DNA of 64,000 nt from Cytobacillus stercorigallinarum (GCF_014836495.1 NZ_JACSQT010000002.1:612053-676052), one strand, 5' to 3'; numbered from the stretch's first letter, positions 46,538 through 56,120 are shown. Notes: generated by a model not told the origin, from the letters alone. Program-made: numbers and translations.

Positions 46538-47989
46538 TTAGTTGTTCATAGGAAGAATAATATGAAAAGTTGTCCCTACACCTTCACTACTTTCCACTTC
46601 AACTGCTCCATTATGTTCATCAACTATTTTATATGAAACCATTAATCCAAGACCATTCCCTCTTTCTTTCGTAGTATAAAATGGCTGTCCAAGCTTTTCT
46701 AACTTATCCTGCGAAATACCTCCACCTTCATCCTGGATCGAAATTCTTACCGTTTGATCATCAAGACGTTTAATGGTAATTGTGATATATCCACCATCTG
46801 GCATCACTTCAATTGCATTCTTTATAATATTGATAAAAACTTTTTTCAGTTGGTTTCCTTCGCACATAATTTTTGGTAAACCATATTCATAATAAGTACG
46901 GAATTGGATATTATTCAGAAGTGCCTGAGCATTTAATAACTTAACCGTTTCGCGCATAATGTTGATCATGTCATTCTCCATATACCTCACGGCCTGTGGT
47001 TTTGCTAAAAAAAGAAATTCATTAATAATAGAATCGATTCTTGCGAGTTCCGTAGAAATAATATTAAAATACATTTCATGATCAGATTCCTTTTTTAATG
47101 AGTTCTCAAGCAATTGAATAAATCCTTTTACTGCAGTCATTGGATTACGCACCTCATGTGCAATACCCGCAGCAAGTTGACCCAATACGTTCAGTGTATC
47201 GGACTTCCTTAATCTTTCTTCCATTTCGACTTTATCCGTTATATCCTTAAATGTAGAAATTGTAAATTCTGAAAATAAATTATAATTAACTAAATACTCA
47301 AATAATTTATTTTCATTTTCGCTACCTCGTAGTTGTATCCTTCCCTCATAAGAACCGTTCATTGTAATTTGTTTGATGATCTCTCTCATCTCATTTAAAT
47401 TCCCTGAGAATCTAGCAACCATATGTTTTAACGACTTTCCAATTAATTCTTCGCGCGTTGCCCCTAAAATTTTTTCTCCAGAAGGGTTAACGTCTTGTAC
47501 CACTCCCTCGTTATCCCATAAAATAATCCCTTCAAGTGTACCTTCGAATACTCTTCTAAACTTCAATTCACTTTTCCTTAATTCTTGTTCCATTTGATTT
47601 CGCTCACTCACATTGCGAAAAATCCCCATATGAAAACCTGTAAAGGATTGTAGTTTCATTGTAAATTCTAAAATCTTGGATTGTCCGTTAGGCATAAAGA
47701 ATAGGATTTCATCTCGTATTGCCCCTCTTTTATATAATACATTTAAGATTTCCTTGTACTTTTTATCTTTATCGACAACAAAATCTTCAATCTTACATTT
47801 TGTAATATCATTATATGAAGTTTCAAATATGCGACACGCTGATTCATTCGCATGTACAATATTCCCACCATCCTCCCATAGGATGATTCCATCTATGGCT
47901 TCCATAAAGAGCTCTGAATAGATTCCTTCATCATTTGAGAGCTTTTCTAACAACTTTTGTCTTTCAAAAGAACTATTCGATGTTGGCAA
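46538..47989 (-). CDS. Soluble PAS-domain histidine kinase (sporulation-kinase type)
   Basis: 483 aa, no membrane segment. Two PAS domains (~22-130 and ~142-255), then HisKA with H278 in GIAHEVRNPMTAVKGFIQLL and an HATPase (NIIKNAIEVM, DEGGGIS, GNGLGL). The H-box closely resembles that of Spo0F-directed kinases KinA and KinE. In B. subtilis kinE lies near ykrP, and here ykrP and an MCP gene are next upstream, so a KinE counterpart is plausible although KinE itself is longer. TTG start after AGGGGGTAAGG. Confidence 0.8.
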   Translation of the reverse strand: MPTSNSSFERQKLLEKLSNDEGIYSELFMEAIDGIILWEDGGNIVHANESACRIFETSYNDITKCKIEDFVVDKDKKYKEILNVLYKRGAIRDEILFFMPNGQSKILEFTMKLQSFTGFHMGIFRNVSERNQMEQELRKSELKFRRVFEGTLEGIILWDNEGVVQDVNPSGEKILGATREELIGKSLKHMVARFSGNLNEMREIIKQITMNGSYEGRIQLRGSENENKLFEYLVNYNLFSEFTISTFKDITDKVEMEERLRKSDTLNVLGQLAAGIAHEVRNPMTAVKGFIQLLENSLKKESDHEMYFNIISTELARIDSIINEFLFLAKPQAVRYMENDMINIMRETVKLLNAQALLNNIQFRTYYEYGLPKIMCEGNQLKKVFINIIKNAIEVMPDGGYITITIKRLDDQTVRISIQDEGGGISQDKLEKLGQPFYTTKERGNGLGLMVSYKIVDEHNGAVEVESSEGVGTTFHIILPMNN

Positions 47990-48065
47990 AAGACCTTACC
48001 CCCTAAAACAAATTATTCTACCACCGAGGTTATTCTACAAAAATCGTCATAATCCTTTTTATTCA

Positions 48066-48112
48066 TAATAAAAAAACAAGTACTTGCTTAATTCAGCAGA
48101 ATACTTGTTTTT
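48066..48112 (-). terminator. Terminator of the MCP gene
   Basis: Stem AAAAACAAGTA/TACTTGTTTTT (48072-48082, 48102-48112) with a further T-run on the minus strand. Confidence 0.85.
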
Positions 48113-48116
48113 ACCA

Positions 48117-49895
48117 TTATAATTTAAATTTTTCTATAAGTTTATTTAATGTATTGGCCATTTCAGCTAACTTTTGTACATATTGCTGAATGTTTTCCAT
48201 TGAATCATTTGTATGTGTAACCGAGTTACTCGTCTCTTCCACTGCAGCTGCTGATTGTTGCGAAACAGCAGCAATGTTTTCTATAGATTCACTCATCACT
48301 ACTGAATTTTCTAGCATTTCTACCATACTTGACGAAATATATTCGATATCTCCATGAATAGCAGTAGTGGCAGTTGATATACTGTGGAACGTATTGGCTG
48401 TTTGATGAATTTTATTACTTCCGATCTCTACTTGCTCATAGCCAGCTTGTAACGATTTTACTACTCCAACCGACTCTGATTGAATTTTATTTACAATTGA
48501 AGTAATATCACTGATTGAATAGGAGACTTTTTCGGCAAGTTTTCTTACTTCCTCAGCAACAACAGCAAAGCCCTTGCCATGCTCCCCTGCCCTCGCAGCC
48601 TCAATTGCCGCATTTAATGCTAACAAATTCGTTTGGTTAGCGATATCATGGATAACAGATATCAACTTAGTTACTTGTTTCGTTTCTTGATCTAACCCTT
48701 TCACTCGATGCATCGAATCATTAATAATTTCATCTATTCTATTCATTTGCTCTTTTGAATTTTCCATTAATTCATTTCCTGCTAATGTCATATCTTTTAC
48801 ATTTGAGGCTGCTTCGCGCATAGAAACACTTTTCGATTCTGCATTCTCCACTTTATATAAGTAATCTTCCATTATTTTTGATAAATCCGCACTTGCACTT
48901 GCTTGCTCTTCTGCTCCTCCCGATAGTTCCTCCATTGTCGCCGAGATTTCTTGGCTAGCTGCTGCGACTTCCGAAGAAACTGTACCAAGGTGAACACTTC
49001 TCTCATTTAAACTTTGTGAAACTGTAAGCATTTCTTGAATCATTTGTCGCAACTGGTGTTTCATTTGGTTAAAGGCGTCTGCGATTTCTGTAATTTCATC
49101 CTGATTATTCGAATGAATATCACTAGCTTTTAAATTCCCTTTTGTTATTTCCTTTGAAGCTGTCACAACCTTTGTAAGGCGATAGGCTAATTGTTTATTC
49201 ACTATTCTATGACTAAAAAATCCGAAAATTGCTGATAGTACTAATGAAAGTACCAAAATAACAAGGGATACAATCATCATCCAACTTGCTTGGTTAATGG
49301 CAGATTCCTGCTCTGCTTTTACTATAGATATTAATTCATCTAATGTATTCATTGTCTGTTCGATGTAATTGTCTACCTGCAACTTGCCTAAACGGTATTC
49401 GCGTACATGTTGCAACTTCACATTTGGTGCGATTTCATCGTAAAATAATTGATTCACTTCTTTATCATATTCATTGATTTTACTAAACATCTCTTCTGCT
49501 TTTTCTGACTGGATCATCTGTTGTATATCTTGTTGCTTATTCTTTATTTCTGTTTCTAATTCTTCATATGTATTTAAATGTTTTGGATTAGAATCAATAA
49601 TATAATTCCCAATCGTTCCGCCTTTTAAGTAGAAATCTGTACCTATATCAGCGATTTCTAGTGCTCTTTCACTTGCCTTCTCTGCTTCATTGAGTTTAAA
49701 GGTACTGTATACAAGCATAAAAAAAGACAAAATCGTAGATAGCGTGAATACGCCTAAAGTTAGCCACAAAGCGACCCCATACTTTTGACCGATTTTTAAC
49801 TTTCTCCATTTATCTGACTTGGATACCTTTAATAACATCACATTTAAAAAGGGGATACTACTTTGTTTTAATCGCCATTTTTTCAGTATTTTCAA
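48117..49895 (-). CDS. Methyl-accepting chemotaxis protein
   Basis: 592 aa receptor. TM1 (~41-66), a helical extracellular sensor (~67-203, four-helix-bundle type by look), TM2 (~204-230), HAMP (~232-285) and a long cytoplasmic signalling coil. The hairpin tip that contacts CheA/CheW reads [42 protein letters not shown] in the family-typical way. The ligand is unknown. TTG start with AAAGGAGG upstream. It lies far from cheV, with no flagellar gene in the window. Confidence 0.92.
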   Translation of the reverse strand: MKILKKWRLKQSSIPFLNVMLLKVSKSDKWRKLKIGQKYGVALWLTLGVFTLSTILSFFMLVYSTFKLNEAEKASERALEIADIGTDFYLKGGTIGNYIIDSNPKHLNTYEELETEIKNKQQDIQQMIQSEKAEEMFSKINEYDKEVNQLFYDEIAPNVKLQHVREYRLGKLQVDNYIEQTMNTLDELISIVKAEQESAINQASWMMIVSLVILVLSLVLSAIFGFFSHRIVNKQLAYRLTKVVTASKEITKGNLKASDIHSNNQDEITEIADAFNQMKHQLRQMIQEMLTVSQSLNERSVHLGTVSSEVAAASQEISATMEELSGGAEEQASASADLSKIMEDYLYKVENAESKSVSMREAASNVKDMTLAGNELMENSKEQMNRIDEIINDSMHRVKGLDQETKQVTKLISVIHDIANQTNLLALNAAIEAARAGEHGKGFAVVAEEVRKLAEKVSYSISDITSIVNKIQSESVGVVKSLQAGYEQVEIGSNKIHQTANTFHSISTATTAIHGDIEYISSSMVEMLENSVVMSESIENIAAVSQQSAAAVEETSNSVTHTNDSMENIQQYVQKLAEMANTLNKLIEKFKL

Positions 49896-50170
49896 TATAA
49901 TTCCTCCTTTAAATAATGTATCCTTTTACAAAATAATGATTCCATTATACTAGATTCTGCTAACATTATAATCGATAAAAGGGGGATATTGAAGGGGTAT
50001 TTTAACTATAATTAGTTATATATACCTATATGTTTTAATGCCATATTACCTTTACATGTCCATGTATTGGATTTTTATCCACTCGTTCACATGTTTAAAT
50101 TGATTTATTTTCTTCAATAATGGGTATATAATAAGGGATGTTTTAGGGGGTCTTTAATAAAGGAGGATTT

Positions 50171-51214
50171 ATGGGACAGCGTGATTACTTTTTTGATAAC
50201 GCAAAGTTTATTCTTATTTTCTTTGTCGTATTCGGACATTTGATTCGCTCTTTTATTGAAGATAGTGAAACAATTTATACGCTTTACAAAGTTATTTATA
50301 CATTTCATATGCCTGCATTTATATTAGTTTCAGGCTTTTTTGCAAAAGGTTATTATCAAAAGGGATATATTCAAAAAATAGCTAAAAAATTGATTTTGCC
50401 ATACCTTATTTTCCAACTAATCTATTCGGTCTTTTATTATTTCTTACATCAAGGTGCTGCCTTTAACGTGGATCCACTAAATCCACATTGGTCGTTATGG
50501 TTCTTAATTTCTTTATTTTTCTGGCATCTATTGTTATTGATATTTGCCAAATTCAAACCAAGTGTAGCCATTATACTCTCTTTTGCGATTGGGTTAGCTG
50601 TAGGATATGCTGATTGGGTATCAAACTATTTAAGTTTATCTAGAACGTTTGTGTTTTTCCCATTCTTCTTACTTGGTTATTTAATGAAAAAAGAACATTT
50701 CCAAGTCTTATTTAGACCATCGGTTCGCCTCGGTGCGGTTGGTATTTTTGTCGCTGTTTTTGTTTTATTCTACTTTAATCCAAACATCAACTATGAATGG
50801 TTACTTGGGTCAAAGCCATATTCCGTTGTTGATGATGCATCTATTTCATCTATGTTAATTAGATTAGGTTTCTATTTACTTAGTTTGATGATGATGGCAT
50901 GTTTCTTTGCTTTTGTGCCTAACAGACATTACTCATTTACAAAGCTAGGTAAAAACACATTATATGTATATCTTCTTCACGGATTTTTCGTACGAATATT
51001 TAGAGAAAGTGAAGTGCAAGATTTCTTCAACGATCCGAGAAGTTTTCTCTTGTTAGCAGGACTTGCCTTAGTGCTTACTTTACTGTTATCAAGCAAATGG
51101 GTCACCGCGGTTACTCAACCACTGATTGAGTTAAGCACCGCACGGTTTAAACAACTAAAAAGACAAATTAGAACGATCTTTCGATATTATCGAAGAAAAT
51201 ACCGAATTGATTAG
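50171..51214 (+). CDS. ykrP: Membrane acyltransferase (acyltransferase-3 family)
   Basis: 347 aa, about ten helices. The N-terminal catalytic-type motif RDYFFDNAKFILIFFVVFGHLIR (conserved His) and the FHMPAFILVSGFF stretch mark acyltransferase-3 (OafA/YrhL-like) proteins that O-acetylate surface polymers. It corresponds to B. subtilis YkrP. A basic C-terminal tail (RFKQLKRQIRTIFRYYRRKY) faces the cytoplasm. AAAGGAGG lies before the ATG. The acceptor is unknown. Confidence 0.85.
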   Translation: MGQRDYFFDNAKFILIFFVVFGHLIRSFIEDSETIYTLYKVIYTFHMPAFILVSGFFAKGYYQKGYIQKIAKKLILPYLIFQLIYSVFYYFLHQGAAFNVDPLNPHWSLWFLISLFFWHLLLLIFAKFKPSVAIILSFAIGLAVGYADWVSNYLSLSRTFVFFPFFLLGYLMKKEHFQVLFRPSVRLGAVGIFVAVFVLFYFNPNINYEWLLGSKPYSVVDDASISSMLIRLGFYLLSLMMMACFFAFVPNRHYSFTKLGKNTLYVYLLHGFFVRIFRESEVQDFFNDPRSFLLLAGLALVLTLLLSSKWVTAVTQPLIELSTARFKQLKRQIRTIFRYYRRKYRID

Positions 51215-51341
51215 ATAGATAAGGTAAGGCAGTAGTTACATTGTTATGTAACTACTGCCTTTTAAATATACACATCATTAAACACTCTTTTCCCTTTATA
51301 TAAACCATAAGAATTATTAAAAATTTTCAAGCGCTTTATTA

Positions 51342-51370
51342 TTGACCATTCATTTATATAGGTATATAAT
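51342..51370 (+). promoter_or_regulatory. Promoter of tRNA-Arg
   Basis: TTGACC (51342-51347), 17-base spacer, TATAAT (51365-51370), 30 bases before the mature tRNA. Strong sigma-A match. Confidence 0.85.
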
Positions 51371-51399
51371 TTTATATTGTCAAAGAAAAAACGATATAT

Positions 51400-51473
51400 G
51401 TCCCAGTAGCTCAGCAGGATAGAGCAACAGCCTCCTAAGCTGTAGGTCGTAGGTTCGATTCCTATCTGGGACG
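51400..51473 (+). tRNA. tRNA-Arg (anticodon CCT)
   Basis: Complete cloverleaf: acceptor GTCCCAG/CTGGGAC, D arm GCTCAGCAGGATAGAGC, anticodon arm ACAGC-CTCCTAA-GCTGT with CCT at the anticodon, and T arm AGGTTCGATTCCT. The discriminator is G and CCA is not encoded. It reads the AGG codon. A single gene with its own promoter and terminator. Confidence 0.97.
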
Positions 51474-51478
51474 CTCAT

Positions 51479-51530
51479 AATAACAGGTCGATCACTCTTG
51501 ATATTAAGAGATTATCGACCTGTTATTTTT
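51479..51530 (+). terminator. Terminator of tRNA-Arg
   Basis: 14-bp stem AATAACAGGTCGAT with its complement (51479-51492, 51514-51527) with an inner 5-bp hairpin, then TTTTTGTTTTG. Nothing else is seen up to 51783 apart from the next gene's ribosome site. Confidence 0.92.
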
Positions 51531-51783
51531 GTTTTGATTGGTTCTGTTAAAACCATTTGAGGACATAAAAAACACAAGTAATCATCCAGCCTTTTATACT
51601 TGAATTGTCGAGAAACAAGTATAGATTGGAGATACGTGAACGTTTTGTTTGACCGTATACTACAATTTACAAAGATCCTGCCTAATCAACTGTAGTACAT
51701 TAGATATTCTAATGACGCACATAGTTATTTAACTTCTGGAGATAATTTATATTAAATAACTAAAGAATACGGAGGGATGATAG

Positions 51784-52335
51784 TTGCCTAACGCGTTTCA
51801 AGCAGTTATAAATTACATAAAATCAACCTCAGTAGAAGAAGACCCTAAACAAAATCCCCATATAGGAGAAGCAATGGGCTGTTGGTTATACTACACTTCA
51901 ATTGCTGAAGAAATTCCTGCATTAGAAACTTGTTTAAATACCACTACTGATAATGAGTTAATAGAATTATTGACCGAATCGAAAAGATTAGCTGAACACC
52001 AAAAATTAACTTTAGAAAAGTTTATGATAAAAGAAGGTATCCCACTTTCAAATACAGCTCAATCGAAACCTAACTCAGATCCCAATAACATTCCATTGGG
52101 TGTTAAATCAACAAATGATGAAATTGCAAATTTAATTAGTATTAAAGTAGCTTCAAATATTATGATGTGTTCAACTAACATGACTCAATCAATTAGAAAC
52201 GATATTGGACTTATGTGGGCTAGATTTTATGCAGAAAAAATGATATTTAGTATGAATCTTAAAAACACCATGCATAAAAGAGGGTGGCTAAAAATCCCTC
52301 CTTATTTTCATCCTCCCGGAGCACCTAGATCTTAA
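51784..52335 (+). CDS. DUF3231-family protein
   Basis: 183 aa, mostly helical. It matches the DUF3231 pattern (HIGEAMGCWLYYTS, HQKLTLEKFMIKEGIPL, DPNNIPLGVKSTNDEIANLISIKVAS, QSIRNDIGLMWARFYAEK, KRGWLKIPPYFHPPG). The fold looks like a ferritin-type helical bundle. Function unknown; common in spore formers. TTG start after GGAGGGATGATAG. Its stop lies in the loop of its terminator. Confidence 0.82.
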   Translation: MPNAFQAVINYIKSTSVEEDPKQNPHIGEAMGCWLYYTSIAEEIPALETCLNTTTDNELIELLTESKRLAEHQKLTLEKFMIKEGIPLSNTAQSKPNSDPNNIPLGVKSTNDEIANLISIKVASNIMMCSTNMTQSIRNDIGLMWARFYAEKMIFSMNLKNTMHKRGWLKIPPYFHPPGAPRS

Positions 52336-52350
52336 TCTAGGTGCTTATTT
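52320..52350 (+). terminator. Terminator overlapping the DUF3231 gene end
   Basis: 11-bp stem AGCACCTAGAT/ATCTAGGTGCT (52320-52330, 52335-52345), 4-base loop containing most of the TAA stop, then TATTTTG. Confidence 0.85.
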
Positions 52351-52586
52351 TGTTTATGGTTAACTATGTACTCCCTTGTTTAACACAACTTTAAGAGTTC
52401 TTACTTCATTATTTTTGTTCATTTAATCAAACAAATTCACCCTTTGAAAGAATCCTCTTTTCACTATATTTCATGTCGCTTATTCTTTTTAAATATCCAT
52501 ATTTTATCATTTCACAAAAAACACGAAATAGATTATGATTACATTATCACGTATTAGTACCAGGTATAAAAAGGAGTTAATCGTTT

Positions 52587-52781
52587 ATGACGTTTCCAAC
52601 AGTTGTAAGTAAACAAGATCATTTAATTCATATTGTTAAAAATCAAAGAAAAACGGAATGTGGTATTACTTATCACCATTTTACGATCGTTAATCGTTCA
52701 GATTTAAAACGGATAAAGTTTATTAGGGAAGATTCCATCACTTGTGCCACGTGTTTACAACATTACCTTAACCAAAAATAA
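52587..52781 (+). CDS. Hypothetical protein, 64 aa
   Basis: AAAAGGAG lies 10 bases before the ATG. Soluble, slightly basic, His-rich middle (TYHHFTI) and a C-terminal CATC pair plus one earlier Cys (C25), which could bind a metal. No family recognised. It is followed 69 bases later by another very small gene on the same strand. Confidence 0.6.
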   Translation: MTFPTVVSKQDHLIHIVKNQRKTECGITYHHFTIVNRSDLKRIKFIREDSITCATCLQHYLNQK

Positions 52782-52850
52782 TTAATTTTTTCATTTATGA
52801 ATGGTGCCAAATTAACTAGTGCAACCTAACTAACATGGAGGTGCCTTTTA

Positions 52851-53015
52851 ATGAGCGATATTGAAAAGTCAAAAAAAATTGGCCAGAAACAATATGAAAT
52901 GGACCCAATGGATCAAGGTTTAAACCTTTTCTCCATGATGGTCAATCAGGCTACTGGTATTGATAAAGGAAATGATGGGATTATTGAAGAAGAGGAAAAC
53001 AATAGTAAAGAATAA
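52851..53015 (+). CDS. Small acidic protein, 54 aa
   Basis: GGAGGTG lies 7 bases before the ATG. The product begins MSDIEKSKKIGQKQYEMDPM and ends in a Glu/Asn-rich tail (IIEEEENNSKE). Soluble and not recognised. The strong ribosome site and the terminator at its stop codon support a real gene. Confidence 0.6.
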   Translation: MSDIEKSKKIGQKQYEMDPMDQGLNLFSMMVNQATGIDKGNDGIIEEEENNSKE

Positions 53016-53070
53016 AAAAATGGCTATAGATAATATACTTTGATTCGTATATGTCTATAGCCATTTTTTT
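53014..53070. terminator. Long bidirectional hairpin terminator
   Basis: 17-bp stem beginning AAAAAAATGGCTATAGA (53014-53030) with its complement (53054-53070) and an inner ATATAC/GTATAT stem. It serves the 54-aa gene and the convergent 64-aa gene. Confidence 0.88.
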
Positions 53071-53088
53071 ATATTAACTATAACAATC

Positions 53089-53283
53089 CTACCCATGTAA
53101 TGATGCTCTCCTTGTGCGTGAAGTGACCTTCTGTTTCTTCAAGAAATAGATGAGCTTTTCTTGATGATGCATGGACTTCGAAAATAGTTGGTGAAATAAC
53201 CATTCAGGAATATCACCATCTAAAAAATAATTTATGCCAACAAACCAAAAGCGGTGCCACTGTATAATCGCTGCGATTAACAT
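53089..53283 (-). CDS. Hypothetical protein, 64 aa
   Basis: A strong ribosome site (AAAGGAGG, 9 bases before the ATG) supports it. The product has an aromatic, hydrophobic N-terminal half (IQWHRFWFVGINYFLDG) and a basic C-terminus (KKQKVTSRTRR), perhaps membrane-associated at one face. No family recognised. Confidence 0.6.
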   Translation of the reverse strand: MLIAAIIQWHRFWFVGINYFLDGDIPEWLFHQLFSKSMHHQEKLIYFLKKQKVTSRTRRASLHG

Positions 53284-53514
53284 TTTATCACTCCTCCTTT
53301 GATAGATTAATCATAACTTACCAATTTAAAGACAATATGAAGTCAGTGTTAAAACTTATTAATTTTTGACTTTAGGATTTTAATAAAGATTATGATAAAA
53401 TAGAATGTATTGCCCAAGAAAACTGTCAAATGAAACGCTAGTTAAAAATAAAGGAGCTGTTGGACATTTAATGCTTCCACTGCTTCTCTGAAAGCGTTAT
53501 AAAAGGAGAAGAAA

Positions 53515-55245
53515 ATGAAAGTCATTGCGTCAACACTTAACGCTAAATATATTCATACTAACCTTGCCATACGGTACTTAAAAGCATTTGCTGAACCTGA
53601 TTTCAACGTTGAACTTGCTGAATATACAATTAAAGACCCAGTTATGAATATAGTTACTGATTTAATTAATAAACAACCAGATGTCATAGGTTTCAGCTGT
53701 TATATATGGAATATTGAAGAAACCATTAAAGTCATTCGTATGATCAAAAAAATAAATGCTAATGTAATAATCATACTCGGTGGACCAGAAGTGACATATG
53801 ATGTCCCTGAATGGTTAGAGAATGTTTCAGAAATTGATTTTATCGCTGTAGGTGAAGGAGAAGAAACTTTTAAACAGCTACTTCAACAAATAGATGGAGA
53901 AAAGGATTGGCGTAAAGTAAACGGTATTGCTTATCTTGAAGATGGTAAATTGCATGTTAATCCACAAAATAACAAACTTAACCTTCGCGAACTTCCCTCT
54001 CCTTTTCGCTTTGAAGAAGATAAGAGGGAGCTTGGTAAAAGGGTTACATATATAGAAACGAGTAGAGGCTGCCCTTTCAGTTGTCAATTCTGTCTTTCTT
54101 CCATTGAAGTTGGTGTACGATATTTTGATCGTGAAAAGGTGAAAGAAGATATTCGTTATTTAATGCGAAACGGTGCGAAAACGATTAAATTTGTTGATCG
54201 TACATTCAATATTAGTCGCAGCTACGCATTAGAAATGTTTCAATTTCTTATTGATGAACATATGCCTGGTGTTGTTTTTCAATTCGAAATCACAGCTGAT
54301 ATTATGAGGCCAGAAGTCATTCAATTTCTAAACGATCACGCACCTGCCGGTTTATTCCGGTTTGAAATTGGCGTACAATCAACCAATGATTATACAAACG
54401 AATTGGTAAAGCGAAAACAAAACTTTCAGAAGTTGACTCGAACAGTGACAATGGTAAAAGAAGGTGGCAAAATTGATCAACATCTTGATTTAATTGCTGG
54501 TTTGCCTGAAGAGGATTATGCATCATTCAAGAAAACCTTCAATGATGTATTTGCCCTGCGTCCAGAAGAATTACAACTAGGATTTTTAAAAATGTTGAGG
54601 GGAACAGGGTTACGACAAAGTGCAGCTAATCATCAATATATTTATATGGATCAATCACCTTATGAAATCCTTGGGAACAATGTCTTATCATTCCAAGATA
54701 TTATCCGCATCAAACAAGTAGAAGATGTGTTAGAGAAATATTGGAATGACCATCGGATGGATCATACGATTGAATACTTAGTTACAAACATTTTCCCTAC
54801 TCCTTTTGATTTTTTCCAAGAATTCGGAAGTTATTGGGAAGGGATGGGATGGTCACGAATTGGCCACCAATTAGAGGATTTATTCCATCGATTATTTGCT
54901 TTCCTAGAGGATACAAAGGTAAAAAATTTAGCAGTCATTGAAGGATTAATGAAATATGATTACCTTTCTAATCAAAAATATAAGCCAAGAAAGCCTTGGT
55001 GGCCATCCTCTATTGATAAAAAAGAACGATCTTTGCTTTATCAACAGTTCCTGAAAGATCCAAGTTCAGTCAGCAAAGACTTTGCTTTACTACATTTAAA
55101 TGAAAAAGAACTATATAAACATTCCATTGTAGAGAAGCTTCCCTTTAATCTTGAGAAATATATCCAGACCGGTTTCATTGAGATGAATGAATCTGTTATG
55201 GTTGTATATTATGCCAAAGAACAGGCAGCTGTGTTTGCATCATAG
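53515..55245 (+). CDS. Cobalamin-binding radical SAM protein (DUF4080 type)
   Basis: 576 aa. N-terminal B12-binding Rossmann-like domain (~1-140; ILGGPEVTYD, VGEGEETF), a radical SAM barrel (~175-400) with the cluster cysteines C186, C190 and C193 in RGCPFSCQFCLSS, and a C-terminal DUF4080 region (~400-576). Such enzymes use a 4Fe-4S cluster, SAM and often cobalamin for methylation or rearrangement; the substrate is unknown. The typical DxHxxG base-off cobalamin motif is not seen. GGAGAAG lies before the ATG. No cobalamin riboswitch upstream. Confidence 0.88.
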   Translation: MKVIASTLNAKYIHTNLAIRYLKAFAEPDFNVELAEYTIKDPVMNIVTDLINKQPDVIGFSCYIWNIEETIKVIRMIKKINANVIIILGGPEVTYDVPEWLENVSEIDFIAVGEGEETFKQLLQQIDGEKDWRKVNGIAYLEDGKLHVNPQNNKLNLRELPSPFRFEEDKRELGKRVTYIETSRGCPFSCQFCLSSIEVGVRYFDREKVKEDIRYLMRNGAKTIKFVDRTFNISRSYALEMFQFLIDEHMPGVVFQFEITADIMRPEVIQFLNDHAPAGLFRFEIGVQSTNDYTNELVKRKQNFQKLTRTVTMVKEGGKIDQHLDLIAGLPEEDYASFKKTFNDVFALRPEELQLGFLKMLRGTGLRQSAANHQYIYMDQSPYEILGNNVLSFQDIIRIKQVEDVLEKYWNDHRMDHTIEYLVTNIFPTPFDFFQEFGSYWEGMGWSRIGHQLEDLFHRLFAFLEDTKVKNLAVIEGLMKYDYLSNQKYKPRKPWWPSSIDKKERSLLYQQFLKDPSSVSKDFALLHLNEKELYKHSIVEKLPFNLEKYIQTGFIEMNESVMVVYYAKEQAAVFAS

Positions 55246-55253
55246 AGGATTAA

Positions 55254-55296
55254 TACAAGCCAGAAAAGAGTAAAACTTTTCTGGCTTGTACTTTTA
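55254..55296 (+). terminator. Terminator of the radical SAM gene
   Basis: 15-bp perfect stem TACAAGCCAGAAAAG with its complement (55254-55268, 55276-55290), then CTTTT. Confidence 0.88.
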
Positions 55297-55297
55297 T

Positions 55298-55435
55298 CTA
55301 TCTCTTATTTAACTTGCCTTTCTTACTTGTAACATCATATATCTTTGAAGCGTTCATATCGCCAAACTCCATCCCAAACTCTACATTAACCTGTGGAGGC
55401 TGTTTCTGTTTCCGCTCACTTTTCAACTGTTTCAT
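55298..55435 (-). CDS. Small basic protein, 45 aa
   Basis: Starts immediately after the stop of the next upstream gene (TAAATG) with GGGAGAAGC before it. The product is Lys/Gln-rich with a central VNVEFGMEFGDMNASKIYD segment. Its size, charge and partner suggest a spore-associated small protein, but I cannot name a family. Confidence 0.6.
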   Translation of the reverse strand: MKQLKSERKQKQPPQVNVEFGMEFGDMNASKIYDVTSKKGKLNKR

Positions 55436-55594
55436 TTAGCTTCTCCCTTTTCTTCCTTGCTTTGAATTGCGATTCGCACCTTTATTTACATCTTCACCAC
55501 TAGTAAATTCAGTTGAAAATTCAACATCTTCCTGATTTGCTTTTGGGGTCTTACTATATTTTTCAACAGCACGATGGCTAGCTTTTCTCTTCAT
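55436..55594 (-). CDS. Small basic spore-like protein, 52 aa
   Basis: AAGGAGGAGG lies before the ATG at 55594. Begins MKRKASHRAVEKYSKTPKAN, middle EDVEFSTEF, end GANRNSKQGRKGRS; very hydrophilic. The EDVEFSTEF segment recalls YfhD-type small spore proteins, a weak resemblance. It forms a two-gene unit with the 45-aa gene. Confidence 0.6.
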   Translation of the reverse strand: MKRKASHRAVEKYSKTPKANQEDVEFSTEFTSGEDVNKGANRNSKQGRKGRS

Positions 55595-55738
55595 TATCCT
55601 GCCTCCTCCTTCGTAATTCGTAAGAACAAACATATTTTCCACCTAATTTCGTTTCATTATGCTTACCTTTTATTTCTTCATGTTCAATATAATAAACGAC
55701 TCAACAGAAGAGAAAGATAAAAAGAGGAGTGATGCTAA

Positions 55739-56077
55739 GTGAAAAGAAAAAACAAGCAAGAGCGAAGCAAATTGGAAAGCTTACCACATCAAATTTCTTC
55801 ACCTGACTTTCGAAAAAGTCATAAAGAGCTGCAGCCACCTTTTGTAAACGAATTTGGTGTAACAATTGGCGATAGTTATTATACATCTGAGCAGTCTCCT
55901 CTTGAGAATTGGAGTGATGAAGTAGATCCAGCAGTGATGGCTGGAGATAGATGGGTTCATCCAACAAACGATATTGGTTTTAATACGCCTGAGAATCGCG
56001 CACTTATAGAAGAAAAAGAAGTACCTGATGCTCCCTTCTCTCATCCAACAAAAGATGTAGGGTATAAAGCAGATTAG
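55739..56077 (+). CDS. DUF3905-family protein
   Basis: 112 aa, soluble. Matches the DUF3905 pattern (SPLENWSDEVDPAVMAGDRWVHPTNDIGFNTPENR, and a second HPTKDVGYK near the end, so HPTxDxGx occurs twice). Found in spore formers, function unknown. The start is GTG with AGAGGAGTG upstream. Confidence 0.8.
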   Translation: MKRKNKQERSKLESLPHQISSPDFRKSHKELQPPFVNEFGVTIGDSYYTSEQSPLENWSDEVDPAVMAGDRWVHPTNDIGFNTPENRALIEEKEVPDAPFSHPTKDVGYKAD

Positions 56078-56107
56078 AAAACCAAGCTTTTTATTAAGCT
56101 TGGTTTT
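56078..56107. terminator. Bidirectional terminator after the DUF3905 gene
   Basis: 12-bp stem AAACCAAGCTT core with complement (56078-56089, 56096-56107); also ends the convergent ktrD. Confidence 0.9.
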
Positions 56108-56120
56108 CGTATCCATCTAA

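Noticed and set aside
51400..53300. Genomic island integrated at tRNA-Arg(CCT)
   Set aside because: No integrase and no repeated copy of the tRNA 3' end was seen downstream within the window.
53471..53491. Mini-frame MLPLLL before the radical SAM gene, as a leader peptide
   Set aside because: The AAAGGAG upstream is 14 bases away, too far, and no attenuator hairpin follows.
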